From: Balneolaceae bacterium
GTDB lineage: Bacteria > Bacteroidota > Rhodothermia > Balneolales > Balneolaceae
Assembly (NCBI GenBank): GCA_007127395.1
Contig: SKZL01000042.1
Location: forward strand, 1 to 7,729
DNA length: 7,729 bases
Direction of reading: 5' to 3'
Program-made: the position numbers and the translations under genes
Shown here: one piece after another, positions 5,535 to 7,729 of the stretch
Layout of the letters: each line of letters starts with the position of its first letter
How positions within the stretch are numbered: position 1 is the first letter of the stretch
The notes under the pieces: model-generated
What the model was told of the DNA's origin: nothing
The model's input: only the letters and a program-made list of their open reading frames with translations
Database searches by the model: none

Positions 5535-7241
5535 CTACAACTCCCCGATATTTAACTGATCTACTGCATATTTAGCCGCTCTTGCTGTTAATGCCATATA
5601 TGTCAATGAAGGGTTTCCCCATCCATTTGCCGTCATACATGCCCCATCTGTTACAAATATATTGGGAATCTCGTGCATCTGGTTCCACCTGTTGAGAACA
5701 GATGTTTTTGGATCATTCCCCATACGTGCAGTTCCCATCTCATGAATACTGAAGCCGGGCGGACTCTCACCATCAAATGTCCGGATATCCCTGAACCCTG
5801 ACACTTCCAATATCTCTGCACTCGATGATACCATCTCTTTTCGCATCTCCCGTTCATTCTCACCAAACTCCATATCAACCACAAGCTTCGGTATTCCCCA
5901 TTCATCCCTATTTTGGAAATTGAGCCATACCCTGTTCTCATGTCTTGGCAAACACTCACCGAAAGCGAGAAGGGTCATCCCCCACTCTCCCGGAGTTGTC
6001 AATGAATCTTTAAAATCTGCACCAAAATCTAATGGATCACCCTGCCCCACCCCTTGTCTGCCGGCCCAGCCATATGTTGAAAACCCGCGATGATAATTAC
6101 TCCGTTTTGTTTTACTATCCAGATTCTGAAACCGCGGCACAAGTACATCTACCGGCCTTCTCCCCCTGTAATAGCGATCTCTAAAACCATCAAACCTGCC
6201 AGAGGCTCCAATCTCAAAATGATTGTCCATCAAATTATGTCCCAACTCACCGCTGCCGTTTCCCAAACCGTCAGGAAAACTCTCCTCAACTGAGTTTAAT
6301 AATATTGCCGTACTGCCCAGAGCTGATGCACACAAGAACACAACTTTTGAGTAGAACTCAATCGTCTCTTTTGTCTCGGAATCCACAATTCGCACACCTG
6401 AAGCACGCCCTCTATCTTTGTCATACAAAATCGTATGGACAATGGAGTGCGGCCTCAGAGTCATGTTCCCCGTAACCTCAGCGGCCGGTAGAGTTGAAGA
6501 ATTACTGCTGAAATAGGCTCCATATGGGCACCCCCTTCTACACATGTTCCTTGCCATACAGCGGCCCCTGCCACCGGTAGGTTGTGTTAAATTGGCCGTT
6601 CTTCCTATTGTGAGCTGTCGATCATTAAAATGCTGTGCCATCTGATCTTTTACATGCTTCTCCAGACAATTCATCTCCCAGGGAGGCTGAAAAATACCAT
6701 CCGGTATCTGATGCAGTCCATCCCGGTTTCCGCTTACACCGATAAACTTCTCCACATAATCGTACCATTGCTCAATATCCCTGTATCGAATTGGCCAGTC
6801 TATACCCACCCCATCCATCTCATACGTAGCAAAATCCACATCACCACGACGATAAGCCCATCGTCCCCAGGTCAAGGACCTCCCTCCAACCTGATATCCG
6901 CGTGTCCACAAAAAAGGCTTATTCTGGATATATGGATGCTCAGAATCTTTGACAAAAAAATGTTTGGTTGACTGCTTCACAGCATAACCGGTGCGGCTTT
7001 GAACCGGATAGATCTCTGTTCGCTCTTTGTAGGTCAATTCATCACCGTAAGGCAGCTCCCATGGGTGACTAAATGCGGTCGGATAGTCTTCAATATGCCG
7101 GACCATCCGGCCCCTCTCAAGAACCAAAGTTTTTAGCCCCCTCTCACATAACTCTTTGGCAGCCCAGCCACCACTGATGCCAGTACCGACAACAATAGCG
7201 TCAAATGTTCTGTCACTACGCGATTTCAGGTTATTATTCAT
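5535..7241 (-). CDS. GMC-family FAD-dependent oxidoreductase (dehydrogenase large subunit)
   Basis: A 568-residue flavoprotein that probably oxidises a sugar, sugar acid or alcohol. DAIVVGTGISGGWAAKEL (14-31) is the FAD-binding Rossmann loop, ending in LVLERG with Glu42 for the ribose. GGRSLTWGRW (119-128) is the GMC flavin-contact segment. The C-terminal GMC domain carries IHEMGTARMG (499-508), FVTDGACM (529-536) and NGWGNPSLTYMAL (539-551); Asn543 aligns with the conserved NP of the family active site. A cysteine group, C228-x5-C234-x3-C238-P, resembles the iron-sulfur region of bacterial FAD glucose dehydrogenase. There is no signal peptide, so export, if any, would rely on the small subunit encoded 5 nt downstream. 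The ATG at 7241 is 13 codons before the FAD domain, the usual place. The substrate cannot be told from sequence. Confidence 0.92.
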   Translation of the reverse strand: MNNNLKSRSDRTFDAIVVGTGISGGWAAKELCERGLKTLVLERGRMVRHIEDYPTAFSHPWELPYGDELTYKERTEIYPVQSRTGYAVKQSTKHFFVKDSEHPYIQNKPFLWTRGYQVGGRSLTWGRWAYRRGDVDFATYEMDGVGIDWPIRYRDIEQWYDYVEKFIGVSGNRDGLHQIPDGIFQPPWEMNCLEKHVKDQMAQHFNDRQLTIGRTANLTQPTGGRGRCMARNMCRRGCPYGAYFSSNSSTLPAAEVTGNMTLRPHSIVHTILYDKDRGRASGVRIVDSETKETIEFYSKVVFLCASALGSTAILLNSVEESFPDGLGNGSGELGHNLMDNHFEIGASGRFDGFRDRYYRGRRPVDVLVPRFQNLDSKTKRSNYHRGFSTYGWAGRQGVGQGDPLDFGADFKDSLTTPGEWGMTLLAFGECLPRHENRVWLNFQNRDEWGIPKLVVDMEFGENEREMRKEMVSSSAEILEVSGFRDIRTFDGESPPGFSIHEMGTARMGNDPKTSVLNRWNQMHEIPNIFVTDGACMTANGWGNPSLTYMALTARAAKYAVDQLNIGEL

Positions 7242-7347
7242 ATAATACTTTCACGTTTTCAGTCAATTAAGGAAAATCTTCAACTTTATCAAAGCAGATT
7301 CACGCTTGTAATTAAATATCCGTCTGCAGGGCTCTTAATTTTATCAC

Positions 7348-7361
7348 AGCTGTTAACAGCT
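7348..7361. promoter_or_regulatory. Perfect 14-bp palindrome in the GMC-rtcB divergent region
   Basis: AGCTGTTAACAGCT is a perfect palindrome in the 189-nt gene-free stretch between the divergent GMC and rtcB genes. It is separated by one base from the larger inverted repeat at 7363-7394. A dimeric regulator could bind it, but no regulator gene is adjacent and no clear TAnnTTTG element was found on either strand of this region. Confidence 0.4.
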
Positions 7362-7362
7362 T

Positions 7363-7394
7363 ATAACTTATTGTTCAATCGAACGATAAGTTAT
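7363..7394. promoter_or_regulatory. 32-nt near-perfect inverted repeat upstream of rtcB
   Basis: The left arm ATAACTTATTGTTC (7363-7376) and right arm GAACGATAAGTTAT (7381-7394) are complementary at 13 of 14 positions around the loop AATC. In a + strand RNA the odd position is a U-G pair, so the helix would be unbroken. It ends 36 nt before the rtcB start codon. Neither strand has a T-run after it, so it does not look like an intrinsic terminator. It may be an operator or an RNA structure in the rtcB leader. Confidence 0.65.
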
Positions 7395-7430
7395 CTACGA
7401 TTCGTTATTTAATTAAACCATCTGAACAAA

Positions 7431-7729
7431 ATGCAGAAAGTAATTACATCTGAACAAATACCAATCAAACTCTGGCTAGAGCAGATCGAGGATACTGCAC
7501 TTCAACAGGCCAAAAATCTGGCAAATCTACCCTTTGCTTTCAGCCACATACCGGTGATGCCCGATTCCCATCAGGGATACGGGATGCCAATTGGTGCTAT
7601 TTTAGCTACGAAGAATGAAATTATTCCCAATGCAGTAGGTGTAGATATCGGATGCGGTATGTGTTCAATCCGAACTGATATAAATCAAATTGAAAAGAAT
7701 GAGCTGGAGAAAATTCTAAAAATATTAAA
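7431..7729 (+). CDS. rtcB: RtcB-family RNA ligase (5' part)
   Basis: The first 99 codons of an RtcB-type RNA ligase; the gene continues beyond the window. RtcB joins RNA 2',3'-cyclic-phosphate or 3'-phosphate ends to 5'-hydroxyl ends using GTP and Mn2+, in tRNA splicing or RNA repair. The sequence shows IPVMPDSHQGYGMPIGA (40-56) and VGVDIGCGMCSIRT (69-82). Asp72 and Cys75 in the DIGCGM segment are the conserved Mn2+ ligands; the later histidine ligands and the guanylylated histidine lie outside the window. The ATG at 7431 is the first in frame before the conserved region and follows an A-rich, Shine-Dalgarno-less leader. It is divergent from the GMC operon. No archease gene is visible here. 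Confidence 0.93.
   Translation, partial: MQKVITSEQIPIKLWLEQIEDTALQQAKNLANLPFAFSHIPVMPDSHQGYGMPIGAILATKNEIIPNAVGVDIGCGMCSIRTDINQIEKNELEKILKIL

Noticed and set aside
6630..6971. 113-codon + strand reading frame antisense to the GMC gene
   Set aside because: The - strand protein here has clear GMC motifs, and the opposite frame shows no coherent family signature.
7363..7394. Intrinsic terminator
   Set aside because: The stem is AT-rich, has no T-run on either side, and lies between divergent genes, where no transcript needs to end.

Overview
The window looks like chromosomal DNA from a member of the Bacteroidota/Balneolota/Rhodothermota group. A marine or halophilic Balneolaceae-like organism is my best guess, from gene content rather than any diagnostic marker. 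Supporting signs are start codons that mostly lack a Shine-Dalgarno sequence, two upstream regions with the TAnnTTTG -7 element typical of this group, the pairing of a GMC oxidoreductase with a small 'gluconate 2-dehydrogenase subunit 3' protein, and AT-rich intergenic DNA.

Layout from left to right. (1) The 3' end of hisF is followed after 13 nt by a stand-alone hisE, the end of a histidine biosynthesis operon on the + strand, with no hisI between them. (2) A 136-nt convergent gap carries two oppositely oriented blocks of an AGTRAAA heptad and a short GC-rich hairpin element. (3) An AbgT-family 12-TM transporter lies on the - strand. (4) A 318-nt AT-rich divergent region holds a candidate promoter for abgT and a candidate promoter/operator for the next operon. 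(5) A hipB-hipA type II toxin-antitoxin module lies on the + strand with a TAATG overlap and all expected kinase motifs. (6) Convergent to it, a - strand cluster reads GMC oxidoreductase, then a subunit-3-like lipoprotein, then methylglyoxal synthase (mgsA). (7) A 189-nt divergent region contains a perfect 14-bp palindrome directly beside a 32-nt near-perfect hairpin. (8) The 5' third or less of an rtcB-like RNA ligase gene runs off the right edge.

How the genes work together. HisF and HisE serve histidine synthesis. HipB is expected to neutralise the HipA kinase and repress its own promoter: a TTGTTGAT-A-ATCATCAA palindrome overlaps the putative -7 element, and a very similar sequence recurs inside hipA. 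The GMC flavoprotein and its small partner should form one membrane-attached periplasmic sugar or alcohol dehydrogenase. mgsA follows in the same direction and may be co-transcribed, but no functional link is evident.

I see no complete new system. The most unexplained items are the double palindrome upstream of rtcB, the operator-like sequence inside hipA, and the inverted heptad blocks after hisE. No tRNA, rRNA, CRISPR array, insertion sequence or origin was recognised.
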